Shown here: positions 16,401-28,684 of the stretch, one piece after another
Position numbering within the stretch: position 1 is the stretch's first letter
Layout: each line of letters begins with the position of its first letter
Assembly (NCBI GenBank): GCA_023614405.1
Contig: CM042688.1
Span: 443,290,028 to 443,354,027 of the forward strand
Origin: Avena insularis
Lineage: Eukaryota; Streptophyta; Magnoliopsida; Poales; Poaceae
Direction of reading: 5' to 3'
Length of the DNA stretch: 64,000 nt
The notes under the pieces: generated by a model
Databases searched by the model: none
The model's input: only the letters and a program-made list of their open reading frames with translations
What the model was told of the DNA's origin: nothing
Program-made: the position numbers and the translations under genes

Positions 16401-19400
16401 TTCTTTTAACAACCCACATATGGATCAACCAGTGTCATTGCATGTGTCTTCTTTCCACAAACCACATATGTATCCACTAGAGTCATTTCATGTGTGTTCT
16501 TTTCACAAACCACACATGGATCCACTAGAGTCATTGCATGTGTGTTCTTTTCCACATACCACATATGTGTCCACTAGAGTAATTGTATGTTTGTTCTTTT
16601 CACAAAACACACATGGATCAACCAATGGCATTGCATGTGTGTTGTTTTCACAAACCACACATGGATCCACTAGTGTTCACTCCATGTGTGTTCTTTCCAC
16701 AAACCACATATGGATCCACCAATGTCATTGCATGTGTGGTCTTTTCCACAAACCACATGGATCAACCAATGGCATTGCATGTGTGTTCTTTTCACAAACC
16801 ACACCTGGATCAACCAATGGCATTGCATGTGTGTTCTTTTCACAAACCACACATGGATCAACCAATGGCATTGCATGTGTGTTCTTTTCACAAACCACAC
16901 ATGGATCCACCAGAGTCATTGCATGTGTGTTGTTTCCACAAACCACATATGAATCAACCAGTGTCATTGCATGCGTGTTCTTTCCAGAAACCACATATGG
17001 ATCAACCAATGTCATTGCATGTGTGTTCTTTCCACAAATCACATAAGGATCCACTAGAGTCATTCCATGTGTGTTCTTTTCACAAACCACATATGGACCC
17101 ACTAGACTCATTGCATGTGTGTTCTTATATTAAAATCAACACTAGAGTCATTGCATGTGTGTTCTTTTCACAAACCACATATGGACCCACCAGAGTCATT
17201 GCATGTGTGTTCTTTTCCACAAACCACACATGTATCGACTAGAGTAATTGTATGTTTGTTCTTTCCACAAACCACATATGGATCAACCAATGGCATTGCA
17301 TGTGTGTTATTGTCACAAACCACATATGGATCCACCAATGTCATTACATGTGTTTTCTTTCCACAAACCACATATGGATCAACCAATGTCATTGCATGTG
17401 TGTTCTTTTCACAAACCACACATGGATCAACCAATGGCATTGCATGTGTGTTCTTTCGACAAACCACACATGGATCAACCAATGTCATTGTATGTGTGTT
17501 CTTTTTACAAACCACACATGGATCCACTATTGTCATTGCATGTGTGTTCTTTTCACAAAACACACATGGATTAACCAATGGCATTGCATGTCTGTTCTTT
17601 TAACAACCCACATATGGATCAACTAGTGTCATTGCATGTGTGTTCTTTCCACAAACCACATATGTATCCACTGGAGTCATTGCATGTGTGTTCTTTTCAC
17701 AAACCACATATGGACCCACCAGAGTCATTGCATGTGTGTTCTTTTCCACATACCACATATTTATCCACTAGAGTAATTTTATGTGTGTTCTTTCCACAAA
17801 CAACATATGGATCAACCAATGGCATTGCATGTGTGTTATTGTCACAAACCACATATGGATCAACCAATGTCATTGCATGTGGGTTCTTCCCCCAAACCAC
17901 ATATGGATCAACCAATGTCATTGCATGTGTGTTCTTTTCACAAACCACACATGGATCAACTAATGGCATTGCATGTGTGTTCTTTCCACAAACCACACGT
18001 GGATCAACCAATGTCATTGCATGTGTGTTCTTTCCACAAACCACATATGGATCCACTAGAGTCATTGCATGTGTGTTCTTTTCACAAACCACATATGGAC
18101 GCACTAGAGTCGTTGCATGTGTGTTCTTATACTAAGACCAACACTAGAGTCATTGCATGTGTGTTCTTTTCACAAACCACACATGGATCCACTAGAGTCA
18201 TTGCATGTGTGTTCTTTTCACAGACCACATATGCACCCACCAAAGTCATTGCACGTGTGTTCTTTTCCACAAACCACATATGTATCCACTAGAGTAATTG
18301 CAAGTGTGTTATTGTCACAAACCACATATGGATCAACCAATGTGCTTGCATGTGTGTTCTTTCCACAAACCACATATGGATCAACCAATGTCATTGCATG
18401 TGTGTAATTTTCACAAACCACACATGGATCAACCAATGGCATTGCATGTGTGTTCTTTTCACAAACCACATATGGATACATCAGAATCATTGATTGTGTG
18501 TTCTTTTCACAAACCACACATGGATTAACCAATGGCATTGCATGTGTGTTCTTTTAACAACCGACATATGGATCAACCAGTGTCATTGCATGTGTGTTCT
18601 TTCCACAAATCACATATGGATCTACCAATGGCATTGTATGTGTGTTATTGTCACAAACCACATATGGATCAACCAATGTCATTGCATGTGTGTTCTTTCC
18701 ACAAACCACATATGGATCAACCATTGTCATTGCATGTGTGTTCTTACTATAAACCACATATGGATCCACTAGAGTCATTGCATGTGTGTTCTTTCACAAA
18801 CCACATATGGACCCACCAATGGCATTGCATGTGTGTTCTTTCCACAAACCACACGTGGATCAACCAATGTCATTTCATGTGTGTTCTTTTTACAAACCAC
18901 ACATGGATCCACTAGAGTCATTGCATGTGTGTTCTTTTCACAAAACACACATGGATTAACCAATGGCATTGCATGTCTGTTCTTTTAACCCACATATGGA
19001 TCAACAGTGTCATTGCATGTGTCTTCTTTCCACAAACCACATATGTATCCACTAGAGTCATTTCATGTGTGTTCTTTCACAAACCACACATCGATCCACT
19101 AGAGTCATTGCATGTGTGTTCTTTTCCACATACCACATATGTATCCACTAGAGTAATTGTATGTTTGTTCTTTTCACAAAACACACATGGATCAACCAAT
19201 GGCATTGCATGTGTGTTTTTCAAACCACACATGGATCCACTAGTGTTCACTCCATGTGTGTTCTTTCCACAAACCACATATGGATCCACCAATGTCATTG
19301 CATGTGTGGTCTTTTCCACAAACCACATGGATCAACCAATGGCATTGCATGTGTGTTCTTTTCACAAACCACACCTGGATCAACCGATGGCATTGCATGT

Positions 19401-20059
19401 GTGTTCTTTTCACAAACCACACATGGATCAACCAATGGCATTGCATGTGTGTTCTTTTCACAAACCACACAGGGATCCACCAGAGTCATTGCATGTGTGT
19501 TGTTTCCACAAACCACATATGGATCAACCAATGTCATTGCCTGCGTGTTCTTTCCAGAAACCACATATGGATCAACCAATGTCATTGCATGTGTGTTCTT
19601 TCCACAAATCACATAAGGATCCACTAGAGTCATTCCATGTGTGTTCTTTTCACAAACCACATATGGACCCACTAGACTCATTGCATGTGTGTTCTTATAT
19701 TAAAATCAACACTAGAGTCATTGCATGTGTGTTCTTTTCACAAACCACATATGGACCCACCAGAGTCATTGCATGTGTGTTCTTTTCACAAACCACACAT
19801 GGATCCACTAGAGTCATTGCATGTGTGTTCTTTTCCACAAACCACATATGTATCCACTAGAGTAATTGCAAGTGTGTTATTGTCACAAACCACATATGGA
19901 TCTACCAATGTGCTTGCATGTGTGTTCTTTCCACAAACCACATATGGATCAACCAATGTCATTGCATGTGTGTAATTTTCACAAACCACACATGGATCAA
20001 CCAATGGCATTGCATGTGTGTTCTTTTCACAAACCACATATGGATACATCAGAATCATT

Positions 20060-23000
20060 GATTGTGTGTTCTTTTCACAAACCACACATGGATTAACCAA
20101 TGGCATTGCATGTGTGTTCTTTTAAGAACCGACATATGGATCAACCAGTGTCATTGCATGTGTGTTCTTTCCACAAATCACATATGGATCTACCAATGGC
20201 ATTGTATGTGTGTTATTGTCACAAACCACATATGGATCAACCAATGTCATTGCATGTGTGTTCTTTCCACAAACCACATATGGATCAACCAATGTCATTG
20301 CATGTGTGTTCTTACTATAAACCACATATGGATCCACTAGAGTCATTGCATGTGTGTTCTTTCACAAACCACATATGGACCCACCAATGGCATTGCATGT
20401 GTGTTCTTTCCACAAACCACACGTGGATCAACCAATGTCATTGCATGTGTGTTCTTTTTACAAACCACACATGGATCCACTAGAGTCATTGCATGTGTGT
20501 TCTTTTCACAAAACACACATGGATTAACCAATGGCATTGCATGTCTGTTCTTTTAACAACCCACATATGGATCAACCAGTGTCATTGCATGTGTCTTCTT
20601 TCCACAAACCACATATGTATCCACTAGAGTCATTTCATGTGTGTTCTTTTCACAAACCACACATCGATCCACTAGAGTCATTGCATGTGTGTTCTTTTCC
20701 ACATACCACATATGTATCCACTAGAGTAATTGTATGTTTGTTCTTTTCACAAAACACACATGGATCAACCAATGGCATTGCATGTGTGTTCTTTTCACAA
20801 ACCACACATGGATCCACTAGTGTTCACTCCATGTGTGTTCTTTCCACAAACCACATATGGATCCACCAATGTCATTGCATGTGTGGTCTTTTCCACAAAC
20901 CACATGGATCAACCAATGGCATTGCATGTGTGTTCTTTTCACAAACCACACCTGGATCAACCAATGGCATTGCATGTGTGTTCTTTTCACAAACCACACA
21001 TGGATCAACCAATGGCATTGCATGTGTGTTCTTTTCACAAACCACACAGGGATCCACCAGAGTCATTGCATGTGTGTTGTTTCCACAAACCACATATGGA
21101 TCAACCAATGTCATTGCCTGCGTGTTCTTTCCAGAAACCACATATGGATCAACCAATGTCATTGCATGTGTGTTCTTTCCACAAATCACATAAGGATCCA
21201 CTAGAGTCATTCCATGTGTGTTCTTTTCACAAACCACATATGGACCCACTAGACTCATTGCATGCGTGTTCTTATATTAAAATCAACACTAGAGTCATTG
21301 CATGTGTGTTCTTTTCACAAACCACATATGGACCCACCAGAGTCATTGCATGTGTGTTCTTTTCACAAACCACACATGGATCCACTAGAGTCATTGCATG
21401 TGTGTTCTTTTCAGAGACCACATATGCACCCACCAAAGTCATTGCACGTGTGTTCTTTTCCACAAACCACATATGTATCCACTAGAGTAATTGCAAGTGT
21501 GTTATTGTCACAAACCACATATGGATCAACCAATGTGCTTGCATGTGTGTTCTTTCCACAAACCACATATGGATCAACCAATGTCATTGCATGTGTGTAA
21601 TTTTCACAAACCACACATGGATCAACCAATGGCATTGCATGTGTGTTCTTTTCACAAACCACATATGGATACATCAGAATCATTGATTGTGTGTTCTTTT
21701 CACAAACCACACATGGATTAACCAATGGCATTGCATGTGTGTTCTTTTAACAACCGACATATGGATCAACCAGTGTCATTGCATGTGTGTTCTTTCCACA
21801 AATCACATATGGATCTACCAATGGCATTGTATGTGTGTTATTGTCACAAACCACATATGGATCAACCAATGTCATTGCATGTGTGTTCTTTCCACAAACC
21901 ACATATGGATCAACCAATGTCATTGCATGTGTGTTCTTACTATAAACCACATATGGATCCACTAGAGTCATTGCATGTGTGTTCTTTCACAAACCACATA
22001 TGGACCCACCAATGGCATTGCATGTGTGTTCTTTCCACAAACCACACGTGGATCAACCAATGTCATTGCATGTGTGTTCTTTTTACAAACCACACATGGA
22101 TCCACTAGAGTCATTGCATGTGTGTTCTTTTCACAAAACACACATGGATTAACCAATGGCATTGCATGTCTGTTCTTTTAACAACCCACATATGGATCAA
22201 CCAATGTCATTGCATGTGTCTTCTTTCCACAAACCACATATGTATCCACTAGAGTCATTTCATGTGTGTTCTTTTCACAAACCACACATGGATCCACTAG
22301 AGTCATTGCATGTGTGTTCTTTTCCACATACCACATATGTATCCACTAGAGTAATTGTATGTTTGTTCTTTTCACAAAACACACATGGATCAACCAATGG
22401 CATTGCATGTGTGTTCTTTTCACAAACCACACATGGATCCACTAGTGTTCACTCCATGTGTGTTCTTTCCACAAACCACATATGGATCCACCAATGTCAT
22501 TGCATGTGTGGTCTTTTCCACAAACCACATGGATCAACCAATGGCATTGCATGTGTGTTCTTTTCACAAACCACACCTGGATCAACCAATGGCATTGCAT
22601 GTGTGTTCTTTTCACAAACCACACATGGATCAACCAATGGCATTGCATGTGTGTTCTTTTCACAAACCACACAGGGATCCACCAGAGTCATTGCATGTGT
22701 GTTGTTTCCACAAACCACATATGGATCAACCAATGTCATTGCCTGCGTGTTCTTTCCAGAAACCACATATGGATCAACCAATGTCATTGCATGTGTGTTC
22801 TTTCCACAAATCACATAAGGATCCACTAGAGTCATTCCATGTGTGTTCTTTTCACAAACCACATATGGACCCACTAGACTCATTGCATGCGTGTTCTTAT
22901 ATTAAAATCAACACTAGAGTCATTGCATGTGTGTTCTTTTCACAAACCACATATGGACCCACCAGAGTCATTGCATGTGTGTTCTTTTCACAAACCACAC

Positions 23001-24440
23001 ATGGATCCACTAGAGTCATTGCATGTGTGTTCTTTTCAGAGACCACATATGCACCCACCAAAGTCATTGCACGTGTGTTCTTTTCCACAAACCACATATG
23101 TATCCACTAGAGTAATTGCAAGTGTGTTATTGTCACAAACCACATATGGATCAACCAATGTGCTTGCATGTGTGTTCTTTCCACAAACCACATATGGATC
23201 AACCAATGTCATTGCATGTGTGTAATTTTCACAAACCACACATGGATCAACCAATGGCATTGCATGTGTGTTCTTTTCACAAACCACATATGGATACATC
23301 AGAATCATTGATTGTGTGTTCTTTTCACAAACCACACATGGATTAACCAATGGCATTGCATGTGTGTTCTTTTAACAACCGACATATGGATCAACCAGTG
23401 TCATTGCATGTGTGTTCTTTCCACAAATCACATATGGATCTACCAATGGCATTGTATGTGTGTTATTGTCACAAACCACATATGGATCAACCAATGTCAT
23501 TGCATGTGTGTTCTTTCCACAAACCACATATGGATCAACCAATGTCATTGCATGTGTGTTCTTACTATAAACCACATATGGATCCACTAGAGTCATTGCA
23601 TGTGTGTTCTTTCACAAACCACATATGGACCCACCAATGGCATTGCATGTGTGTTCTTTCCACAAACCACACGTGGATCAACCAATGTCATTGCATGTGT
23701 GTTCTTTTTACAAACCACACATGGATCCACTAGAGTCATTGCATGTGTGTTCTTTTCACAAAACACACATGGATTAACCAATGGCATTGCATGTCTGTTC
23801 TTTTAACAACCCACATATGGATCAACCAATGTCATTGCATGTGTCTTCTTTCCACAAACCACATATGTATCCACTAGAGTCATTTCATGTGTGTTCTTTT
23901 CACAAACCACACATGGATCCACTAGAGTCATTGCATGTGTGTTCTTTTCCACATACCACATATGTATCCACTAGAGTAATTGTATGTTTGTTCTTTTCAC
24001 AAAACACACATGGATCAACCAATGGCATTGCATGTGTGTTCTTTTCACAAACCACACATGGATCCACTAGTGTTCACTCCATGTGTGTTCTTTCCACAAA
24101 CCACATATGGATCCACCAATGTCATTGCATGTGTGGTCTTTTCCACAAACCACATGGATCAACCAATGGCATTGCATGTGTGTTCTTTTCACAAACCACA
24201 CCTGGATCAACCAATGGCATTGCATGTGTGTTCTTTTCACAAACCACACATGGATCAACCAATGGCATTGCATGTGTGTTCTTTTCACAAACCACACAGG
24301 GATCCACCAGAGTCATTGCATGTGTGTTGTTTCCACAAACCACATATGGATCAACCAATGTCATTGCCTGCGTGTTCTTTCCAGAAACCACATATGGATC
24401 AACCAATGTCATTGCATGTGTGTTCTTTCCACAAATCATA
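20060..24440. repeat. 1,625-bp higher-order satellite repeat
   Basis: Three consecutive near-identical copies have a period of exactly 1,625 bp. Landmarks near 20,100, 21,725 and 23,350 repeat, as do those near 20,531, 22,156 and 23,781. A preceding related copy begins near 18,532 with a 1,568-bp step. The high identity points to recent homogenisation by unequal exchange or segmental amplification. Confidence 0.85.
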
Positions 24441-25667
24441 TAAGGATCCACTAGAGTCATTCCATGTGTGTTCTTTTCACAAACCTCATATGGACCCACT
24501 AGACTCATTGCATGTGTGTTCTTATATTAAAATCAACACTAGAGTCATTGCATGTGTGTTCTTTTCACAAACCACATATGGACCCACCAGAGTCATTGCA
24601 TGTGTGTTCTTTTCCACAAACCACACAAGTATCGACTAGAGTAATTGTATGTTTGTTCTTTCCACAAACCACATAAGGATCAACCAATGGCATTGCAAGT
24701 GTGTTATTGTCACAAACCACATATGGATCCACCAATGTCATTGCATGTGTATTCTTTCCACAAACCACATATGGATCAACCAATGTCATTGCATGTGTGT
24801 TCTTTTCACAAACCAGACATGGATCAACCAATGGCATTGCATGTGTGTTCTTTCGACAAACCACACATGGATCAACCAATGTCATTGCATGTGTGTTCTT
24901 TTTACAAACCACACATGGATCCACTATTGTCATTGCATGTGTGTTCTTTTCACAAAACACACATGGATTAACCAATGGCATTGCATGTCTGTTCTTTTAA
25001 CAACCCACATATGGATCAACTACTGTCATTGCATGTGTGTTCTTTCCACAAACCACATATGTATCCACTGGAGTCATTGCATGTGTGTTCTTTTCACAAA
25101 CCACATATGGACCCACCAGAGTCACTGCATGTGTGTTCTTTTCCACATACCACATATTTATCCACTAGAGTAATTTTATGTGTGTTCTTTCCACAAACCA
25201 CATATGGATCAACCAATGGCATTGCATGTGTGTTATTGTCACAAACCACATATGGATCAACCAATGTCATTGCATGTGGGTTCTTCCCCCAAACCACTTA
25301 TGGATCAACCAATGTCATTGCATGTGTGTTTTTTTCACAAACCACACATGGATCAACCAATGGCATTGCATGTGTGTTCTTTCCACAAACCACACGTGGA
25401 TCAACCAATGTCATTGCATGTGTGTTCTTTCCACAAACCACATATGGATCCACTAGAGTCATTGCATGTGTGTTCTTTTCACAAACCACATATGGACGCA
25501 CTAGAGTCGTTGCATGTGTGTTCTTATACTAAGACCAACACTAGAGTCATTGCATGTGTGTTCTTTTCACAAACCACACATGGATCCACTAGAGTCATTG
25601 CATGTGTGTTCTTTTCACAGACCACATATGCACCCACCAGAGTCATTGCACGTGTGTTCTTTTCCAC

Positions 25668-26843
25668 AAACCACATATGTATCCACTAGAGTAATTGCAA
25701 GTGTGTTATTGTCACAAACCACATATGGATCAACCAATGTGCTTGCATGTGTGTTCTTTCCACAAACCACATATGGATCAACCAATGTCATTGCATGTGT
25801 GTAATTTTCACAAACCACACATGGATCAACCAATGGCATTTCTAAGTCTGAGGACTTGTGTTTTGTTTAATAAAACAACTAAGTTAATGAATCACTTGGG
25901 TGGAATGGGACTTGCTTGGTGGTTTTTGGTTGAGTGGTTACACAAGGCCCATTTTTATGGTTTACCTTGTGTATCACACTTGTGGATTGCCACCCAGGAA
26001 CAAAGGGATTTGGAGGCCAAGTGTTGAGAAAGCTTACAGTGCAACCACTTGGCAATATGGGCTCTGCCATGATCATATAGGTTGCTAGAACTTAGTCACT
26101 TGGACAGTTGGTGGTAGTGGGAATGATAGGTTGGAGCGCGTCCATTTGACTAAGGAAAGGCTTCTGAAAGATCTTGTCTTGGGAAACCAAGTCTTGTGGG
26201 GAAAGTGCACCACCTCTGCAGAGTGTAAAACCTAAGTACTTAGCCATGTCCCTGGTAAAGGACAACTTGAGCATCAAGACATGGAAGCTACAAGAATCTC
26301 ATCACTCCAACTTCTAAATAAAACTTGTGGGTGAACAAGGGTGAAGGACCCCAATGTCTATTGGTGGTTTCTTGGGAAGTTTTTGACAAAGAAAAACTTA
26401 ATGATTTCTACTAATAGGAAAAACCTATTTTGAGCCAAGCAAGCCAAGCTACACCTAGCCAAAATGCATATAGTAGTATAGTCCACTTAAAATATACTAA
26501 GGTATCACTTTCCAATACTACTCCAAAGTATTGACCCTCTGTGGCTGTAACTTGTGATGTTGCAGGTTACTCCGATGATGAATAGGAGTCATGAGTCTAC
26601 ACTCAACATGCTTGCCTGTGGCACATGAAGATGAAGGCTTATGTTTATTTACTTATTCCTTAAACTCTGGTATTAGGCCTATGGCCCTGAGTTGTAAAAG
26701 ACTATGTTTTATCTCTGGAATGAATGTAATAAACGACCTTTGTATCTGTGTACTTCATCTTAAACTATGGATGCTAGCATTGATCCAGGGACTAGCATTG
26801 CAATCACAGGGATCCTTTTCCTTTACAAAGGAGGGGTCTAACA
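25668..26843 (+). repeat. Element A 5' LTR, right part only
   Basis: Collinear with 35,258-36,433 at an offset of 9,590 bp. It ends GGGGTCTAACA just before the primer site. The first 173 bp (25,668-25,840) are satellite and are identical to the satellite piece inside the 3' LTR. To the left, where the LTR should carry the sequence seen at 33,110-35,257, the satellite array continues. The ORFs inside it are short and not conserved domains. Confidence 0.9.
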
Positions 26844-26845
26844 GA

Positions 26846-26857
26846 TGGTATCAGAGC
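26846..26857 (+). other. Element A primer-binding site
   Basis: TGGTATCAGAGC follows the LTR end (…TCTAACA) by two bases. This is the standard plant retrotransposon primer site complementary to the 3' end of initiator methionine tRNA, where minus-strand synthesis begins. It fixes the 5' LTR end at 26,843 and the + orientation. From here to about 27,000 is a T-rich leader with no gene. Confidence 0.95.
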
Positions 26858-27023
26858 ACTGTGTTGCCTGTAGGATTATGACCCTAGGATTGGAAACCAC
26901 TAAGGAATTTTTTTTACTACTTCTACACTTGTCTATTCTTCTCGTAAACTTTTCTAATCTTCTCATTCTCATCTCTATTTGTAGATAAACTCCATCAACG
27001 AAGCCGTGAAGAAAGGACCACTC

Positions 27024-27491
27024 ATGACCATGAGCTTGGAGTGTGAGACTGAGTTTCCCAAGATTCTCAAGGACCTCATGGAGGCAATGGAAGCACATGG
27101 TGCAGCTGTGTACAAGGGCTTTCCAGTGATGGAGGAAGGAGTGGAGTATTGGTGGGTGCAACTTCACTTGTACAAAAACAAGGAAGACAACCACAAAGAA
27201 AGAGGCTTCTGCATGTACACCAACACTGTGATGCACACCACATTCTTTGAGTCAGCCAGAGATGCAGCTTGGAGGACCATCAAAGAACTAAGTGCTAGAG
27301 TCAAGTGCAGGATGCTCAACCTCCAAAAAGACTTAGAGAAAGAGAAGGAACATACCCAAGAGTTGGAAGTCATCAACCAAACCTTAAGGGGAGATATTAT
27401 AGACTTAGTGATGGAAGCATGTGAACAAGATAGGCTGATTGCCTCTAGGAACATTGTGTTAGCCACCAGATCCAGTGAGATAGGTTTGTAA
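27024..27491 (+). CDS. Extra leader ORF of element A, unknown function
   Basis: This ORF lies between the primer site and gag. The first ATG gives 155 codons; the frame is open back to a TAG at 26,982. The middle part contains EYWWVQLHLYKNK and a CMYTNTVMHTTFFESARDAA segment, followed by a charged helical stretch (KDLEKEKEHTQELEVINQTL) likely to form a coiled coil. I recognise no catalytic motif. Additional ORFs upstream of gag are known in some plant Ty3/gypsy elements, but I cannot assign this one to a named family. The stretch 27,492-27,681 is AT-rich and holds no gene. Confidence 0.5.
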   Translation: MTMSLECETEFPKILKDLMEAMEAHGAAVYKGFPVMEEGVEYWWVQLHLYKNKEDNHKERGFCMYTNTVMHTTFFESARDAAWRTIKELSARVKCRMLNLQKDLEKEKEHTQELEVINQTLRGDIIDLVMEACEQDRLIASRNIVLATRSSEIGL

Positions 27492-27681
27492 ACGCACTTC
27501 GTTAGTTGGACCACCACCTATGACCTTATTTTCCAAATGATACATTAAATAAGTTTGAACCTTGGTTGATGTAATGTATTCATGTATGCATGACTTGTGT
27601 GATTTTGTGTTCCAAGGATATGTATGAGTGTTTGTCTTGTTTTAACTTGTGTTGTTCTAACTTTTTCAATCTTATAAATAG

Positions 27682-28459
27682 ATGCCTATTACCATCAGCA
27701 CTGTTGAGGAGTTCCAGGTTACCTGTTTTGGTCCTCGTATCGTAGAGCTTACTACCTTGCTCGATCTCCCTCTTCCCACCATTATGGTGCACCCACTCAC
27801 CAAGTTTGAGAGGAAGGACCTCTGGGGCTTCAAGGTGAACCAGCCCGGACGCCTTGTGAGCCTACTACGGAGGCCATCGTCTTCAAGCTTATGCACGATG
27901 ACAGGGAGAGAGGCATGGAGGTCGTCATGCAGGACCTGATAGGACGTCTGCTAGGCCGTCACTCCCGACAGGTTAGAGGCACACACTTCCACGCCTTCGG
28001 AAGGCGTGATGATGACGGAGAGTCCATCGACTTTGAGGACGCCTGTACCTCCAAGACTTAGAGACTCTTATTAGGCACGTGGATACTGACAGGACCAATG
28101 TCATGCTCAGTAATGACGAGCTCCAGGTGCAGCTTCGCGAGAAGGACAAGCTCTTCGCGCAGCAGGGCGAGATTGTCAAGGAGATGGAGGCGAAGTTCGA
28201 GACCCAAGACCGTAAGTTCAAGAGTCAGGAGAAACGTGTCCAGGATAGGAACAAGAAGATTCGGGACATGACCGAGGAACTGAAGTCCAAGGATTTCGAG
28301 CTACAGCAGCAGCAGATGGTTATTGAGAGGCTTCGCTTCCAAAAGAGGGCTCTCAAGACCAAGATTGAGACATTGACCACTACTATCGAGGAGAACAAGA
28401 CCGCAATGGAGAACGCAGGTCTTACCTTTGTCGAGGAGGAGATTGATGCTGACGAGTAG
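27682..28459 (+). pseudogene. Broken second leader ORF with coiled coil
   Basis: Coding-like sequence starts at ATG 27,682 (MPITISTVEEFQVTCFGPRI) but is split over three frames. The first frame is lost before about 27,873, a second is readable to about 28,045, and a third runs from about 28,049 to the TAG at 28,457-28,459. The last part is rich in K, E, Q and R in a heptad-like arrangement, typical of a coiled coil. The frame changes suggest two small indels in what was one protein of about 250 residues; splicing is an alternative. I do not know the function. The 225 bp between this and gag are T-rich and contain no gene. Confidence 0.55.
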
Positions 28460-28684
28460 ACTTGACTACTCAGTTATCTCTATTTACCATACTCGTTATT
28501 TGTGAACTTATTATTGGACCATCCGACATGTGGATGGCTTGCCACTTGTGTGTTTTTACTTTGAGACTTTTGTTATCTTGTTGTTGAACTTTGATCCTTT
28601 TGTTGCATGCCATGTGTTTGCTTATGTGATGTATTGTGCATAAACATCTATGGGTATCTCATTCTCTTCTTGAATAAACCACAG

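Larger units (their letters stand above)
1..25840. repeat. 48-bp satellite array, block 1
   Basis: This is a head-to-tail array of roughly 540 units. Each unit reads TTGCATGTGTGTTCTTT, then CACAAACCACA, then CATGGATC or TATGGATC, then a variable tail such as AACCAATGGCA, AACCAGTGTCA or CACTAGAGTCA. The period is 48 bp by direct count. Shorter variants recur, including a 40-bp unit with TTCTTATATTAAAACCAA and a unit ending in CCACATGGATCAACC. The array is open to the left edge of the window and ends sharply at 25,840 where LTR sequence of element A begins. No transposon interrupts it. Because 48 is divisible by three, long open frames appear on both strands; I do not regard them as genes. Confidence 0.97.

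Noticed and set aside
68..25804. Dozens of long open frames in the satellite, Cys/His-rich repeat peptides
   Set aside because: They follow from the 48-bp (16-codon) period, occur on both strands and in several frames, start and stop at random unit variants, and show no conserved start, domain or regulatory context.
1..25840. CRISPR-like array
   Set aside because: Units are contiguous with no unique spacers, the repeats vary, and the surroundings are plant retrotransposons.
25695..26088. Open frames crossing from satellite into the LTR (also 35,285-35,678)
   Set aside because: The same frames occur in both LTR copies, join satellite peptide to LTR sequence and have no recognisable domain.
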